A program made the position numbers and the translations under genes. From positions 62,001 to 126,000 of the forward strand of contig LLCB01000045.1 in the NCBI GenBank assembly GCA_001414345.1: a stretch of DNA of 64,000 nucleotides. Reading direction: 5' to 3'. Below the pieces are notes generated by a model. That model ran no database searches, was not told the DNA's origin, and worked only from the letters and a program-made list of their open reading frames with translations. This document shows positions 34,388 to 48,100 of the stretch, in pieces (the stretch's first letter is position 1; each line of letters opens with the position of its first letter). Source of the DNA: Hymenoscyphus infarciens (lineage: Eukaryota > Ascomycota > Leotiomycetes > Helotiales > Helotiaceae).

Positions 34388-37300
34388 GATCTGTTCAACT
34401 GTCAGCAGCCTGCCTAAAACTATACTCGCGATTTTGGATGGCATACCACAGATATCTCTGACGAAGATTTAAAGTGGTGCGTGGTATTTGAGATTATTCA
34501 GGATGGTTATCTTGAAGCAAAGAGAAGGAGGTGTTGCTGAAAGCTAACAAAGGTTAAAAGTGTTAGCGCATATTAAGCTTCCCACGAATTATGTCGCACG
34601 AAGAGAACTCTCACATTAGATGAGAATTAGACAAAGAAAAAGTGGGAAGAAAATCACTGACTTGTAGTGTGCGACCAAAGAAGTCAGTGAAGATGTTGGG
34701 TTGTTCGGTAAAGCCCCTTTTTCGGCAAAATAGTAAACAATAAAACGCCAGAAATCAATCTTGCGGTCGTGATTTCGACGCACGACACAAGCTCCCAAAC
34801 TTGAAGGTGGAGAGAGTGGTAAGTAAAGGCTTGAAGGCGAAGTGTGTATTCAGATTATGTCCAGGGACTCGGGGACTCGAAAGTCGTGAAGTGTCGCCGT
34901 GCAAGAGGGTTTGATGACGAGGTCGGATGTCGAACGTCGAGTTGGGACGTCGCAGTCGAGGCACTAAAGCTGAGGCGACGGAGTCAGTTGGAATCGATTC
35001 GGATCGAGCGAAAGAGTGCGCACACTTAACGGCGAGGGGTTGACGCTCTTACCTGGCGATCTTGAGTCTCTAAGCTGGTCGCAGCTTGCGACTTGGGCTT
35101 TGAGGGCGTGACCGCACGATGAGCAGGTGAGGTCGGAATTCTGCAAGGAAACGAAGGATTTGAAGATGGCAACTCGTAAGCAACTCTAGACGAGTGCGCG
35201 CATACGAATTGAGAAGGATCCGTGATTCGTGATTCGTGATCAAGAATTGTTGATGGTGGAGGGTTGTAGAGTTTTTGATTGATGATTGTGGCAGGGTAAC
35301 GGTTAAGTGGGCCCGGGAAAGAGCTCTACCCGCAAGCTCTGGCAAAACCACGGGGGCTGCCCTCAAGGCAATCCGAGAATTCATTGATTAGGAAGGTACG
35401 ATTGGAAGACCGAAAGGCTTGACTACAACGCAGTCCGGCAAGAAGGGTTTGAATACCTACCTAGGTAGTAAGTACCAACGAGTCTCCCACCTACAACAAA
35501 TGCTTAATGAGTTAAGAGAGCCAGACAGCATCTGAGTAGCACCGCAACTGTAACACAGAGACCATGTCACGAAACTAAACAAACTGAAAGAAGAAAGGTG
35601 CGTCTCGAGAGGAAATCCCCTCTATCTTAACCTTCTTATTCCATCGCTGGATACCTAGTAAAATCAGAACGGACGGTTTTTAGTGAGAAACCCACATACT
35701 CGCTCTGAAGCGGGAAGGAACCAATTGGAGCCCCCTCGTCTTTATGATTTCGTCTACTTGCAGATACCAACGGGACGATACATTGATTGAAGGAACCCCG
35801 ATCACGTTTTCAAAGCTTGGAATAACTAATTATAACCTCGAATCAATCACCTTCCAAGCGTAACGCGCGATTCAAAACTGATTTATTCCCGATCAACCAA
35901 TCACCATTCTCTAAAGCTCATGTTGGGAAAAGTTCTACAGCAAAAAGCAACAACCAACATAATACCAACTTCACACCGCTGCACTAGGATTGCAGGGTTT
36001 TACGCAAGCGAGCTGTTATCAACCAATGGCAGTGAGACACGGAAATGGAGGGGTAGTAACACTAGTTCTATTTGGGTTTCATTTAAAATGAATCAGTTGG
36101 TGGCTTCATATCAGTTGGTGGCTTCATGCAAGCTTGCTTCGATCATCTTCCATCTATAATATGAGGGCGCCACCTACTTCAATTCATAACGATGAACAGA
36201 ACCTGCTGCATCTTTAAGAACCGCCACCAACAAAGAGAACCGACTTCCCTAGGGTCTCAGTAATTCCCGATGATTATATGGCTTCTTCTCAATCGATCGG
36301 ACTTACGAGGAACCGTTGCGTTTATTGGAGTTCATCGGGGCGCTAGAAAATAAATACGAACCGTTTCACGAACGGCCTGGAAGCAGATCAAGAACCGAAG
36401 AGTGTTTTTCATAAAGAAGTAAACCTAGATAAGTTATATTAACATACTAGAGCTCTGTAAGACGCCTTTCTGTTTTAAGTCAATTGTCAACAACTCGAAG
36501 CCCATTGAAAGATCCTGCGATCATTCCAGAAGGAGTTTAACACGCTGGCCAAGACAACCAATCGTCCGAACGAAGGCGGATTCACTAGTTGTTGACGAGT
36601 CTTGCTTCCTAGGTAAGTCAGAGATCTGGCCTTCGTTCCGCAAAGAAACTCTTATCTGTTCAGAGAACCTAGGATGATCATCCATTATTCCCGAGGACGT
36701 CTAGGAGAATCCAGAATTTGGCATTCTAATTCTTCCCAAAGTTCTCGCGGATCATTAAGCGGTCGATATAGTACATGTACTCAGAAGAGAGCCTGTGTCT
36801 CTTCCCGTTTTCCGAAGGCTTACTTTGGTCGCGTAGAATACAGGCTCTGATCAATCGTCAGCTTTTAGTACAGTCGCAAAGCTTCGATAGAACTACGACT
36901 ACGACTAACAAGTCTATTTCACGTATTTTGAGGGTGTAAAACGCTCCAAGGAGCCTTGTATTCGGAGGTGAAAACTCTGCTATATATACAAGGAAAATGG
37001 GGTGTTATGTGACCTCATTTTCTTGTGACAAAGTCTAGAAACTCCGATCTAGTGTTCAACTAGCGACCGATAAATATTCTCCAAATTTCGGTCGAATTTA
37101 CGATTTTTGTATAGGGTTTGCGAAGCCTTGCTGTAGTTTGCACTCGGCGGTAGTGGAATCCGACAATTCGTTGCTATACGCATAACACAGGTTTGGTAGG
37201 AAGACTATTGTCTAATTAGTAGAAGATTCAAAGAACGAAGTATCAATACAACCGCGGTCCAGAATAAAATAAGCCAGCACCCAAGAGGCTAACGCAGCTT

Positions 37301-40248
37301 TCCGGATAGCTTCGTCGATGTTTGCTTGAGTGAGGATCAAATTATGTATTGATGGGGCTGACAGAAGTAGGCGTAGAGAGGAGAAGTCGGTGTGAGTAAA
37401 TTCATCTTTATTAGTGAGAGGCGGCAGTCGAGAGGGAGTGGAGGCTCAAGAGGATGAAGAGACAATCGTTTGAAATCCCGGCAAGAAGAAGTTTGTAGAA
37501 ATGGGAGACCAAGTAGCGCGAGAGGTTTTCCTGCCTCCGATCCTGCGTAGAGTTGGTCGACAACCGGAACTTGTTGAATGGAAGAAGCCACCGAGCAGGA
37601 TCAAAATCCCCATGTGACAAGTGTATCGTGGAAGGAAAAAAGCTGCATGGTGTCAGTTATTTTCCATCATAAGACCACACAAAAGAATACAACACAACGG
37701 CCTTATCACACTAACCAGAATATATCATAAATCAAGTCCGTGACAAGAAAGTGATCGTCAGAAAGTTGCCAGCGGGATTGCGCATCGAGAACAGCACATG
37801 TCCAAGTCGGAGTTAGAGACATCGGGAGAAGGTAGAAGGAAAAACAAGCAGCCGACAACCTCCGAGGGACAAGCAAGAACCCTCGACAATATTGTAGGCT
37901 GGATATACTGGACTGGTTAGGGTTCGATGTCGATAAATTCTCCGCTTTCGGATTTACTCGTAGAGTTCATCCCAACGCCTGACACGTCCGATGTCATTTT
38001 GCTCTGACGGGTCTAGTACGGAACGTCGTTTCAAAATAAACAGTCTCCTTCGACCAACCAGATTCAGCGTTGTAGTTTCTGTGAAACGGAAGGGCAGTTT
38101 GGCATGGTTTGTATGGTGCCATGGGTGGAATAGATTTTGACTACATGCGGAGAAAAAGGGGATATTGGCCTAAAGGGGGACAAAGAACCCATCTCGACTT
38201 TGCGTTTAGAATGGCGTTCTACTGGAGGAGAACTAGTTGAGGCCCGAGTGGTCACAACAGGAGATGAGAGTTAAAGGGCCGAAGATCATGGACCCTCCAC
38301 TTTCCCCGGACTCCAAATTGTCGCTTGACCTGGCCTCGGGAAGAGACGTTGCATTTTGTGGGGGAGAAGATTAGAAGGTTAGGGCTTGCGCTTGAGGCGC
38401 ATATGATCCGATTCATCTGTTATTGAGCTAGCGAGGTGATCACCGCATGACCTGGTTTGTAAGGTGTATGTGCAGGTGTATGTGCAGGTATAGGTGTATG
38501 TGCAGTATGTACAGGTGTATATACAGGTGTACGGTGTATGTGGATGAGCGTACCTGGAATGTCTGGGGTAGGAAGTAGGAAGGAGTAGGTCGTGGTGTTT
38601 GTAGAAGGAAGGTCGAGTGGTAGAGTTGTTTTCCCGGGAGATGAGAGGGCACCTCAGAGGCTCAGAGTCCGGAGAAAGGAAGGATCTCGTAGAAGACTAG
38701 AAGTCGTCCGAGTTCCCTACCAGAAAAGCTCAGGGGAAAAAACAGTCTGAACGTGTCAAAAAATGAAGGGTAAATGGGATGAATTGTCCAAAAGAAACCG
38801 ACCTACCCAACCTACTAGTGTAGTAGACTGCTTTCCACCTGCAGCCACTCACGCGGCCTCTCCACAGCGCCTCAGACCACAGAAATGCCCCGAAAGGGAA
38901 GGGCAGGCCAGGGTCTACGGTCTACGGTCTACGCCACTGAGGCTCGGGCTTCACTGAGATTGCCGGCCGCTGGAGAACCAACCACAGCGTAGATCGTAGA
39001 TCCGGGGTCGTCGCTTCGACTGGTCGTGTTTCAACCAACTGGCCAACACTCTGTTCCAACGTCACTCACTCGTCCCAGCTATAGGTAGGTACACGTAATA
39101 TCTAATCATCGTCGTGCCTCACAATCGGACGACGGAGAGCTTTCCCCTTCCAACGCCCTTCACAGGTGCTCCAGAAAAGAAGAAAACAAGAGTTAAAATG
39201 AGAGTGTCACCGTAGATAAAGGAGAAAGAATCTGCCCCTCCCTTAGCTCTACCTTAGCTCTACCTTAGCTCTCTAGACCCAACGACCTGTGAAGCAATTG
39301 TGGATGTTCCCCTGAACAGCAAATCTTTTAATTTCGAAAAATCGAAAAAAAAAAGAAAAAATAAAAAAAAGGACCCCCAGACTCCATCACAACCCTCACT
39401 AGTGATTAAGCTAGCACTCATCTACTCATCTACTCTCGGACGCTGCACCTATTCCGATTCAACGGCTCCTTGCCATTCGGCCCATCTCCCTCTGTAGCCG
39501 CCGCATGACACTTGGTTCAGAGGTGCGACACCCGACCCGGACCTTATCCACATTCCTTCTCTCGCCCATGGATTTCGCTGGACATGACTCCCCAGTCCAC
39601 GATGAAGTTCATCATGAGCCCCAACCAGGTTCCTCGGAGCCACTGGGCTCATCTTCGTGGGAGCACAGGATCAGAGCTTCTGCTAGAGATGGCCTATTGG
39701 GACGAGTGAGGGGGGAGGAAAAGCAGGAATATCGTGGTGCCAATGATAATATAAGAAGGGGGACCACCCCCAGAGAGAATACGTATCCGACTACAGACTC
39801 CTGCTGTCATTGTCCTCTGGGTAATCAACGCTGCTGTCTCAAAAAATCAATACCATTGTTGGTGAGTTTCTCGTTTATTCTTGCGTTCTCGCTTCCTGCC
39901 TCCCCTCCTATTGTCTCTGAACGTCTGCCCCGCGCCTGCCTTCTCGGTGAATACACTCGCTTGGCCCATTCACCTCGATGGCTGGACCACAATGGAGTCA
40001 GCAGACTATAAGAATAGCCATCATCTTCCTCCACCATTCAACTTCAATATCCTTCTCCTTCCCAAGCAACCATCTCGGCTTGCATCGTTGATCTTTTATT
40101 CGAGTGCTGCTCTGGAAGCAACCCGAACTCTGTTATTCACAACGTGGTCTATGATCAACTTCTTAAGACGACCGTTGACTGACAATTTCACTCATAGCCA
40201 CCACATTCCTTCAACAAACCATTCTACAGCAGCTGGTACTACTTCACG
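34388..40248. other. gene-poor region of 5.9 kb
   Basis: No gene could be supported. The left part should carry the promoter and leader of the 621-aa gene. Parts near 35.5-37.3 kb look mutated or decayed. An 18-bp exact duplication (CAGTTGGTGGCTTCATAT type) lies at 36091-36126. The right part (39.5-40.25 kb) is the pyrimidine-rich upstream region of the GH55 gene; an ACTATAAGAATA stretch near 40003 could be a TATA element. Confidence 0.45.
38462..38546 (+). repeat. minisatellite of GTGTATGTGCAG units
   Basis: Units of 12 bp (GTGTATGTGCAG and variants with ATATACAGGT) repeat imperfectly about seven times. It is noncoding on the evidence available. Confidence 0.75.
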
Positions 40249-42780
40249 ATGGCCATCTTTTCTCTCATCTCACTCTTAGTGACCTTGCGTCTCTTTCTGC
40301 TTGTATCTGGTGCTCCCGCACCTGCACCTATACCAGCAGCAGAGGATGCGGCAGCAACGTCATACTGGCTATCCTCTATCCAGAGACAAGGCACAGTAGC
40401 TTATGGTGGTGCCAATTACCAAATCTTCCGCAACGTCAAGGACTTTGGTGCCACGGGTGATGGTATGTCATTCTCTCCCATCTCACGCAAAGTCAGTTAT
40501 CTCCAACAAAAACACTGCTAACTATGACGCAGGATCTACTGATGATACTGCAGCCATTACTGCCGCAATCACCTTGGGCAACCGATGTGGCTTGGGCTGT
40601 GATTCTACCACTGTCACCCCAGCTCTAGTCTACTTCCCACCGGGTACCTACATCGTCAGCAGCCCTATTGTCCAACTTTACTACACCCAACTCGTTGGAG
40701 ATGCCACTGATCGACCAACCATCAAAGGCAGTGCCAGCTTTGTGGGAATTGCCTTGATCGATTCGGACCCTTATGAATCTGGCGGCGCCAACTGGTACAC
40801 CAACCAAAACAATTTCTTCCGTCAAATTCGCAATTTCAAGATTGACACCACTGCTATGCCTCTCAATGCAGGAACTGGTATTCATTGGCAAGTTGCTCAA
40901 GCAACAAGTCTGCAGAACATTGAGTTCAACATGAGAACCGATGGTGGAGACCAAAACAAGCAGCAGGGTATTTTCATGGACAATGGTTCTGGTGGTTTTA
41001 TGACCGATTTGACCTTCAACGGAGGTCATTACGGAGCATTCTTGGGCAACCAACAATTCACTACCCGCAATCTGGTCTTTAATAACTGCCAGACTGCTAT
41101 TTTCATGAACTGGAACTGGGTAAGAACAGCCAATTCACTCTTCACAATTACCTTGCTAATTTCAAATTAGGCATGGACATTGTCTGGCATTAGCATCAAT
41201 AACTGCGGAGTCGGTATTGACATGGGAGATGGATTCCCACAAGTAAGAGTCGGATCTATCATTCTTGCGGACAGCACCTTCTCCAACACACCCATTGGTA
41301 TCTCAACCGCATACTCGCCGGGCCAAGCTGGTGGTACCAACGGCACTCTCGTCATCGACAATGTTGATTTTTCCTCCAACGTTCCCGTTGCTGTTTCGAA
41401 TGCACCAAACAAGGCCACCATTCTCGGTGGCAACCAAAAGGTTAGCTTGTGGAGACAGGGCAATGAGTACACAGCTCCAAATGCCCGCCAATCTGTCCAA
41501 GGTGCCTCCAATGCTCCTACCAAACCTGCTGGTCTTCTCGGTCCTGATGGTCGTTTTTTCTCACGCTCCAAGCCACAGTACGAGACAGTTCCCGCGTCTT
41601 CTTTCAAGAGTGTCAAGGCAGCTGGAGCCAAGGGTGATGGTGTCACTGATGATACCCAAGCTATCCAAAATATCTTCAACTCAGTGGGTGCTAATGATAT
41701 CGTCTACTTCGACCACGGCGCTTATGTTATCACCAACACCATCCAAGTTCCTACAAACATCAAGATCACTGGTGAGATCTGGCCACTTATCATGGTTGGT
41801 GGAACCGTCTTCAAGGACCAGGCAAACCCCAAACCAGCTTTCCGCGTTGGAAACCCTGGTGATTCTGGTAATGTCGAGATTTCTGATCTGATCTTTGAGA
41901 CTCTTGGCCCTCAACCTGGTGCTATCATGATGGAATGGAATTTGAAAGGGGCTAGCCAAGGTTCAGCTGGTATGTGGGATGTCCATTTCCGAATTGGAGG
42001 TTCTGCTGGAACACAATTGCAATCCAATACTTGCACCAAGAATGAGAACGTCATCGCACCCGCCAACCAAGCATGCATTGGTGCCTTCCTTCTTCTTCAT
42101 GTTACCAACCAGGGAGGTATCTACCTTGAAAACAACTGGTTTTGGGTTGCGGATCACGAACTTGACCTCGCGGATCACAACAAGATCAACATCTTCAATG
42201 GACGAGGTGTCTTGATTGAATCTGATAGCGCCCCGGTCTGGATGTATGGTACGAGTTCAGAGCACAGTGTTCTTTATAACTACCAGATTGCGAATGCGGC
42301 GAATGTTTATATGGCTTTGATTCAGACTGAGACTCCATACTTCCAGAGTAACCCAGATGCCACCACGCCCTTCACGGTCAACTCTGCTTTCTCGGATCCG
42401 ACGTTCTCTGGTAGCGCTGCCAACAACAAGGCTTGGGGTTTGAGAATCGTGGATTCAAAGGATATTTGGGTTCATGGTGCGGGACTTTATTCCTTCTTTG
42501 TAAGTTTTTTCTTGCTTAATTCCCCTCCTTCCTCAATTTTCTTTCCACTTTGATTTATTTACTAATGATGATTCTACAGGATAACTGGAACGAAGATTGC
42601 AACGCACTCAACAACTGCCAAGACAACATGTTCTCGATCGAAAATTCGAGTGGCATCCACGCATATGGACTCTCCACCAAGGCGGCGAAGAACATGGTTA
42701 CGGTCAATGGACAGAGTGCTGCGCTGGATAGCGATAATCGGAACAATTTCTGTGCTACTTTGGCGCTTTTCCAACAGTAG
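40249..42780 (+). CDS. secreted exo-beta-1,3-glucanase, glycoside hydrolase family 55
   Basis: Releases glucose (or short oligomers) from beta-1,3-glucan outside the cell, in wall remodelling or feeding on fungal or plant glucan. Four exons (40249-40462, 40533-41119, 41171-42499, 42580-42780) join to 776 aa, normal for GH55. A hydrophobic signal peptide (SLISLLVTLRLFLLVSG) is followed by APAPAP. Two right-handed beta-helix domains are marked by matching starts, DFGATGDGSTDDTAAI near residue 65 and AAGAKGDGVTDDTQAI near 410, the tandem pectate-lyase-3 arrangement of the family. The stretch WGLRIVDSKDIWVHGAGLYSFF spans the last splice. Introns carry GCTAAC-like branch sites. Nothing is missing. 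Confidence 0.96.
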
Positions 42781-44039
42781 ATTTTGCTGGATAGATGGAT
42801 GGACGACAGACAGCTCTTGACATATTTTTTTATTGGTGAATGAGATACCCGGATAAAGTTTTACAGAAGACTTTTCCCTCTCCCCGAGATTTTTTTTTGC
42901 TTTTTCGTGTACATAGCTTCTTTTGCTTCTTATTTTGGTGGGATGGATGGGGTGGGGTGAAGGAGCTTGATGCAATCATGGATTGGTGTCCGGAGAGATC
43001 TTTTTGGGAATGGGACACTAGGAGGATGATTTGAGTACATAATGGGAAAATCAATCGTTGCTGGTATCGAAGTTGTCAATTTTGAGATGAGGCTGGTACC
43101 GGGTTAGGGTTGGCAGGTGATTTTGGGATGTGGTATGGGAGGATGATACTGGGCTATGGGTAGACTACTTAGGTACTATCTATGGATGAGTTTCCAGGTT
43201 TTTGAAATCCCGTAGAAGTGTTTGTTGTCTTTGAGACGACCTCCTGCTCCGGTGCTTGATTTGAGTATGGAAGCTTGAAATGATGAGTATGATGGTGAAC
43301 AAAAAAGAGAGACATGTGAGAGGTGGGCCCCGATTGTTAGCAATTTGACGTGGGGAAATTAAACTTGGTTGCGTGCTGGAACCAATTTTATATTTAATCC
43401 CAAAAGAGAAACCCAGGGAAAACTTTGAGAGTGTTCGAGAAACCTGAAAGTTGTCTACATATCTCTGTGGCACCTAAGTTCGCCATTTGTTTCTGGAACT
43501 GGAAGGGGTGTTCATCCTTACTCACCTTGTGAGTTGAAAGACTACTGCCACACTCTTGTGGGCTGGTAGACTCTTTTAGAATTTGTCTTTCCAAGACCTA
43601 AGTTTTAGACTCTGTAGTAGAAATAATGTTATGTGTTGGAAAATTATGGGAAGTATTCAAGTATAGAGGGGGCTCTGGATAACTCTCCTCTCGAAAGCTT
43701 TCGCTAGCGCCTAAGGCTACAAGGCACAAAATTCGGATTTAAGAGCCTCCCCCCAATCAGGGGTTGATATCAGATTAAAGCCGATTGCAGCTGTGGTGAC
43801 CTGAGTGACCTGACGCGACCACCAAAACACGCCCCCAGATTTGGGCTGTTGAGATTATTTCAGACCCTGGAACATTCATCACCACGCCGATGAGCGCTTG
43901 ACCACCCATACTCAGCACAAAACAGGCACAAAAACATCACAACAATCCACCCTCAAACCCCCTCATCGAAAGCTAAGATCCTTTGGTATTGACTACCCGT
44001 CAGCTCGACCATATTGTACAACAACACACCACCTCCAAG
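42781..44039. other. intergenic between GH55 and EB1 genes
   Basis: No gene is seen. It holds the 3' region of the glucanase gene and the promoter of the EB1 gene on the same strand. Confidence 0.5.
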
Positions 44040-44981
44040 ATGGGAGAATCCAGGTTCGTCTCCCCTCTTCCATCAAATACTGTTGGTTTCCTGGGAGCAT
44101 AGGCTGACAATACTGTTCTGCAGACAAGAACTGGTGGCATGGCTCAACAACCTCCTTCAACTCAATATTACAAAGGTTGAACAATGTGGAACTGGGTAAG
44201 GACAACACCATTCTAGCGCGGCGCCGTTTCCCTTTACGATACGATCTACAAGCAAGGCTGAGGACTAATGATCTACCCCCTCACAGAGCGGCCTTGTGCC
44301 AGGTCTTTGACAGTATCTATCTCGACGTGCCAATGGCCCGAGTCAAATTCAGCGTCAACACCGAATACGCCTACCTACAAAACTTCAAGATCCTCCAAAG
44401 TGAGTCCTCTACCATGCCGTGGCTCCATCGTGGGGTAAATAAACTGATTGTTTCTTCCAGACTGCTTCACCCGACATGGCATCGACCGGCCCGTCAATGT
44501 CGAACAGTTGATCAAGTGCAAGATGCAAGATAACCTCGAATTCCTACAATGGAGCAAGAGGTACTGGGACCAATACTTCCCCGGCGGAGACTACGACGCC
44601 GTCGCACGACGACGAGGATCCGGCGCACCCCCACCATCCGCCCCCGCTCCTCGAACAGGCGGCGCCGCAAAGCGCGGCACAACTCCCACAACGGGCGGAC
44701 GACTTGGAGGAAAGGTCGCAGGCGGTGCACCCAGTGCTGCGTTGCAAAAGGAGAACGAGACCCTGAAGGATACGGTGCAAGGTCTTGAGCGGGAACGTGA
44801 TTTCTACTTCAGCAAGCTGAGAGATATCGAGTTGCTTGTTCAGCAGGCTTGTGAGGAGGACCCGGAGATTGAGAGGCAGGAGGATGGCTTGATTAAGCAT
44901 ATCCAGGCGATTCTTTACTCGACGGAGGAGGGGTTTGAGATTCCGGCCGAGGCGGAGGTTGATGATCAGGAGACTTTTTAA
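44040..44981 (+). CDS. EB1-family microtubule plus-end protein (Bim1/Mal3)
   Basis: Tracks growing microtubule plus ends and recruits partners. Four exons (44040-44053, 44124-44195, 44287-44399, 44461-44981) join to 239 aa. The first exon is only 14 nt and encodes MGES plus two bases. The N-terminal calponin-homology domain (about residues 1-105) includes RQELVAWLNNLLQLN, ALCQVFDSIYLDVPMARVKF, NYKILQ-like NFKILQNCF and WSKRYWDQYFPGGDYD. A Pro/Gly/Thr-rich basic linker follows. The EB1 C-terminal coiled coil has LQKENETLKDTVQGLERERDF and FYFSKLRDIELLVQQ. The tail ends DDQETF, an acidic-aromatic ending comparable to the EEY/F motif that binds CAP-Gly proteins. Assignment is firm. Confidence 0.96.
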
Positions 44982-45749
44982 ATTACATATTCCCCCGTTC
45001 TTCTCTTTTTTTCTTCCTGCGAAGTTGGCTTGGTTGATGATATCTATGAATGGGGAGGGAGGGAGAGGGGTAGGGAGAAGATTGCACGAAAAATGATTGG
45101 GATTACTGCTGGAGGTATAGAAAAGCATACGCCTGGAATACATGCATGAATAATGAAGTTGAGAGCACTCTTTCGTACTCGAAGTCGATGCCGAATGGGA
45201 TGGGGGGTTTTTTTACAGTGTGGGGGATTTGTCTTCTGCATATGGTAGTGATAGCTATCAATCCCAAATTCGATAACGATTCAAAAATATAAATCTACCC
45301 TGTATTGGATTCCATACCTTAGGGGATTTCCCGAGATAGAAAGGGGTCAAGGCAACTCACTCTGGTCATCATACCTGGTTTCAGCCTTACAAGTATGCCA
45401 AGATATATTGGTCAAAGAGCTGCTCAGTTGGAAGGGAGTTTGCTATACATCGAAGCTTCAAATTTTCTACATTTGTTAAGAGTCACAGCAATTAGAGAGT
45501 GGCTGGCTACTGTCTAGTTTTTTTTTTTTTCAAGGTTTGCCGCTTTTCCAACACTTCACTCCGACATCATCACGACAAGGCTGCTACTCGGAGCACCCAT
45601 GTCATAAGGTCAGGAACCAGAAGGCCCCAAAACAACAACCTAACTCAACAAACCCCCACCGCCATTCAACCATTTCCCTCTCACGATATCTATCTCCCTT
45701 TACATATCTACAAAAGAATCACCTTCCGGAAACATATAGCGCTACAATC
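44982..45749. other. intergenic between EB1 and PX-SNARE genes
   Basis: No gene is seen; contains the EB1 3' region and the promoter of the next gene. A T-run lies at 45516-45530. Confidence 0.5.
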
Positions 45750-46862
45750 ATGGCGCCACCCCTTGAGATCTCAATACCCTCCACGATCCTCTCAAACGAC
45801 CCAAACAACAAACCATACACCCTCTACAATATAACCCTCCGCCTCCCCCTTCGAACCTTCGTCGTCCAAAAACGATACAATGATTTCGTCGCTCTACATA
45901 CCTCTCTGACTGCTCTTGTTGCTGCCGCACCACCAGCACCGTTACCAAAGAAGTCATGGCTCAAATCTACCGTCTCCTCGCCCGAACTGACGGAATCCCG
46001 ACGGCAGGGGCTGGAGGCATATCTACGAGCAATAGCAGAAGGTCCCGATCGTCGGTGGAGGGATACATCCCTCTGGCGAACCTTCCTCAACCTCCCCTCC
46101 ACCTCTGGCTCTGGAAGCAGCGCACGCTCCGAACTCGTAGCCGCTCGTCAAAGAGGCCTAGGAAATGCAGGACAACCTGCGAGCGATCCCCATATATGGC
46201 TTGATTTACACCGGGAGATGAAGGGATGTCTGCAGGAGGGGAGGAAGTGGTTGGGTGTTAGGGACCAAGCTACGAATGCGCAGAACCAACATGAGGCGGG
46301 GGCTAATGCTAAGAGGTGTCTTGTTAAAGCCTCCGGTCTTCTTGGGAATTTAGAGGAGGGGTTGAGGGAGATGGGGGATAAGGAACGGAGAGGAGATGGG
46401 GGGAAAGTTGGAGCTGGGGAGTTGAGACGACGGGGGGATTTGTGTAGGAGTGCTAGGAATGAGTCGGAGGGGTTGGAACAGCTTTCTGTCAAGTTGGCTG
46501 TGAAGAGTAACTCTTCGAATGGGGGCTCGGCTGCGGCTTCGACATCAGACAAGAGTGCGCTTTTTGGACCGGGAGTGTCGAGACCGAGCGGGAGGGTTCT
46601 GGGCGTGCCAGTTCCGGAAACGGCGAAGACGAGGGAGTTGGATAATGAGCAGGTGTTGCAGTTGCAGAAGGAGATGATGCGGGATCAGGATGTGGATGTG
46701 GAGGAGCTGGGGAAGATTGTGCGGAGGCAGAGGGAGATGGGGATTCAGATTCATGAGGAGGTCGAGTATCAAAATACTCTACTTCAAGCTCAGGATGCGC
46801 ATGTTGATCGGTTGAGGGGCAAGGTGGATGTTGCTAAGAAGAGGGTTAAGAAGATTTCTTGA
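45750..46862 (+). CDS. PX-domain SNARE, Vam7-like, vacuolar fusion
   Basis: A Qc-SNARE lacking a transmembrane segment; its PX domain binds phosphatidylinositol 3-phosphate on vacuole or late-endosome membrane, where it drives homotypic fusion with HOPS. Single exon of 370 aa, starting at ATG 45750 (ATCATGGCG); the frame is open further upstream but without a plausible extension. The PX domain covers about residues 5-115 (LRTFVVQKRYNDFVALHTSL, then PPAPLPKKSW and SRRQGLEAYLRAI). The centre is a helical region rich in Gly/Arg. The C-terminal SNARE motif (about 300-368) includes MRDQDVDVEELGKIVRRQRE, with the expected zero-layer Gln, and ends VDVAKKRVKKIS. Absence of a membrane anchor matches Vam7. 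Confidence 0.9.
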   Translation: MAPPLEISIPSTILSNDPNNKPYTLYNITLRLPLRTFVVQKRYNDFVALHTSLTALVAAAPPAPLPKKSWLKSTVSSPELTESRRQGLEAYLRAIAEGPDRRWRDTSLWRTFLNLPSTSGSGSSARSELVAARQRGLGNAGQPASDPHIWLDLHREMKGCLQEGRKWLGVRDQATNAQNQHEAGANAKRCLVKASGLLGNLEEGLREMGDKERRGDGGKVGAGELRRRGDLCRSARNESEGLEQLSVKLAVKSNSSNGGSAAASTSDKSALFGPGVSRPSGRVLGVPVPETAKTRELDNEQVLQLQKEMMRDQDVDVEELGKIVRRQREMGIQIHEEVEYQNTLLQAQDAHVDRLRGKVDVAKKRVKKIS

Positions 46863-47529
46863 TTGGTGGAAGGGCGCCTCTTTTTTGAGTGGGAAGGGGA
46901 GGCGAGGGGAGTATATACGCGAGAATGCCGGAGCTTGTCTCAGCGTGGAGTTTTTTCTTGAGCGAACGGGTTTTGGCTTTTTTGTTGTTGTACACATTGT
47001 TCTTTTGTACGCATTTTATGTCTTTGTAATGCAAGATTCAATACACACTGCGATTCTTTCCCGAGACGAGTATAGTACATAGTTGTATTTTATGGCGAGT
47101 CTTTCCATACTTCCGTCTCGAACTGATATATTAACCACATCTTCTTTTCTTCTTCTGCTTTCGCTTTGCTGCTTGTAAACTTCCTACATTGTAGGTCTTG
47201 AAACAGGAAGCCATCAGTGTAAATGACTTCATTTGTGTCTAGAGCTTTCCTCCTCGTGAGATTTGAATGAGCAAACCGAAGCTTGAACTAACCGAGTGGC
47301 AGATCGCATACCATACGCATACGTCTCCACAGTCACAGAACGTCCAAACACAAGTATTATTACTGTGGCATTCATACAGACGACCTAGCACCACTGGAGT
47401 CTATAAGGAACTCTCAAGTATATCGTCAGAACACGTCGAGCTTTCACTCAAAATGTAGAGTTTATCGCTTCTACGGGAAAGTTTTGCGCGAAGACCATTG
47501 ATGGAAGTTTCTGGGTGAGATGTTTCTTT

Positions 47530-47575
47530 GGTGTCGAATACTTTCTTGCTGTCGAAATGATAGTTTCCCCCCATG
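47530..47575 (-). repeat. 18-bp motif site A (FDSK-type)
   Basis: Two GTCGAA cores exactly 18 bp apart. On the minus strand they read FDSKKVFDTK inside an open frame of 90 codons at 47401-47673. Confidence 0.6.
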
Positions 47576-48100
47576 CTGTCGGGTTTAGTACGCCAAGTGG
47601 TGGTCCGTTGGTCGAGGGGATGTGGCGATGTGGAGATGTGGTAAGGAGGAACATCCAAAAGCTCACGTATCAAGGTTCGGGGGGGAGCTCATCCACAAAA
47701 GACGCGTCCACCACTGGGTTCTCCGACTAGATAGTGATGCGCACCTTCTTTCTGGATGTTAGTTTTGTCTTCGTTTTACGAGTGCACTGCACTATCAGAG
47801 TTCACCTAGCAATATCGAGTTACTTCTCAGGGGAATGCCCGGGTTTTACCTTTAGCGTGAACGTTGAAGGCTCCTAGATGCGATCGGGGCGGCGTTGGTG
47901 ATAAAAGGGGAGTTTGCTATGCCATGGGGCAGGCTCACAACGACGACGAAAGAGAGCGTATAGACATCCTCTGCGAACGTCCTTTGAGAGAAGGACTTGG
48001 AGTCAAGTATTCGCCTTATCAAGAGACAGGTTGGTATACAGGACTACTAGTATCCCAGAGAGAAAACACCTTTTTTTTTTGCTATCCAGGGATTTTGGAC

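Noticed and set aside
37337..37620. Minus-strand frames of 69-84 codons in the gene-poor gap
   Set aside because: No motif or consistent neighbouring exons; composition looks like decayed noncoding DNA.
39505..40279. Long plus-strand frames before the GH55 gene
   Set aside because: Pyrimidine-rich promoter sequence; frames overlap the glucanase start and lack protein features.
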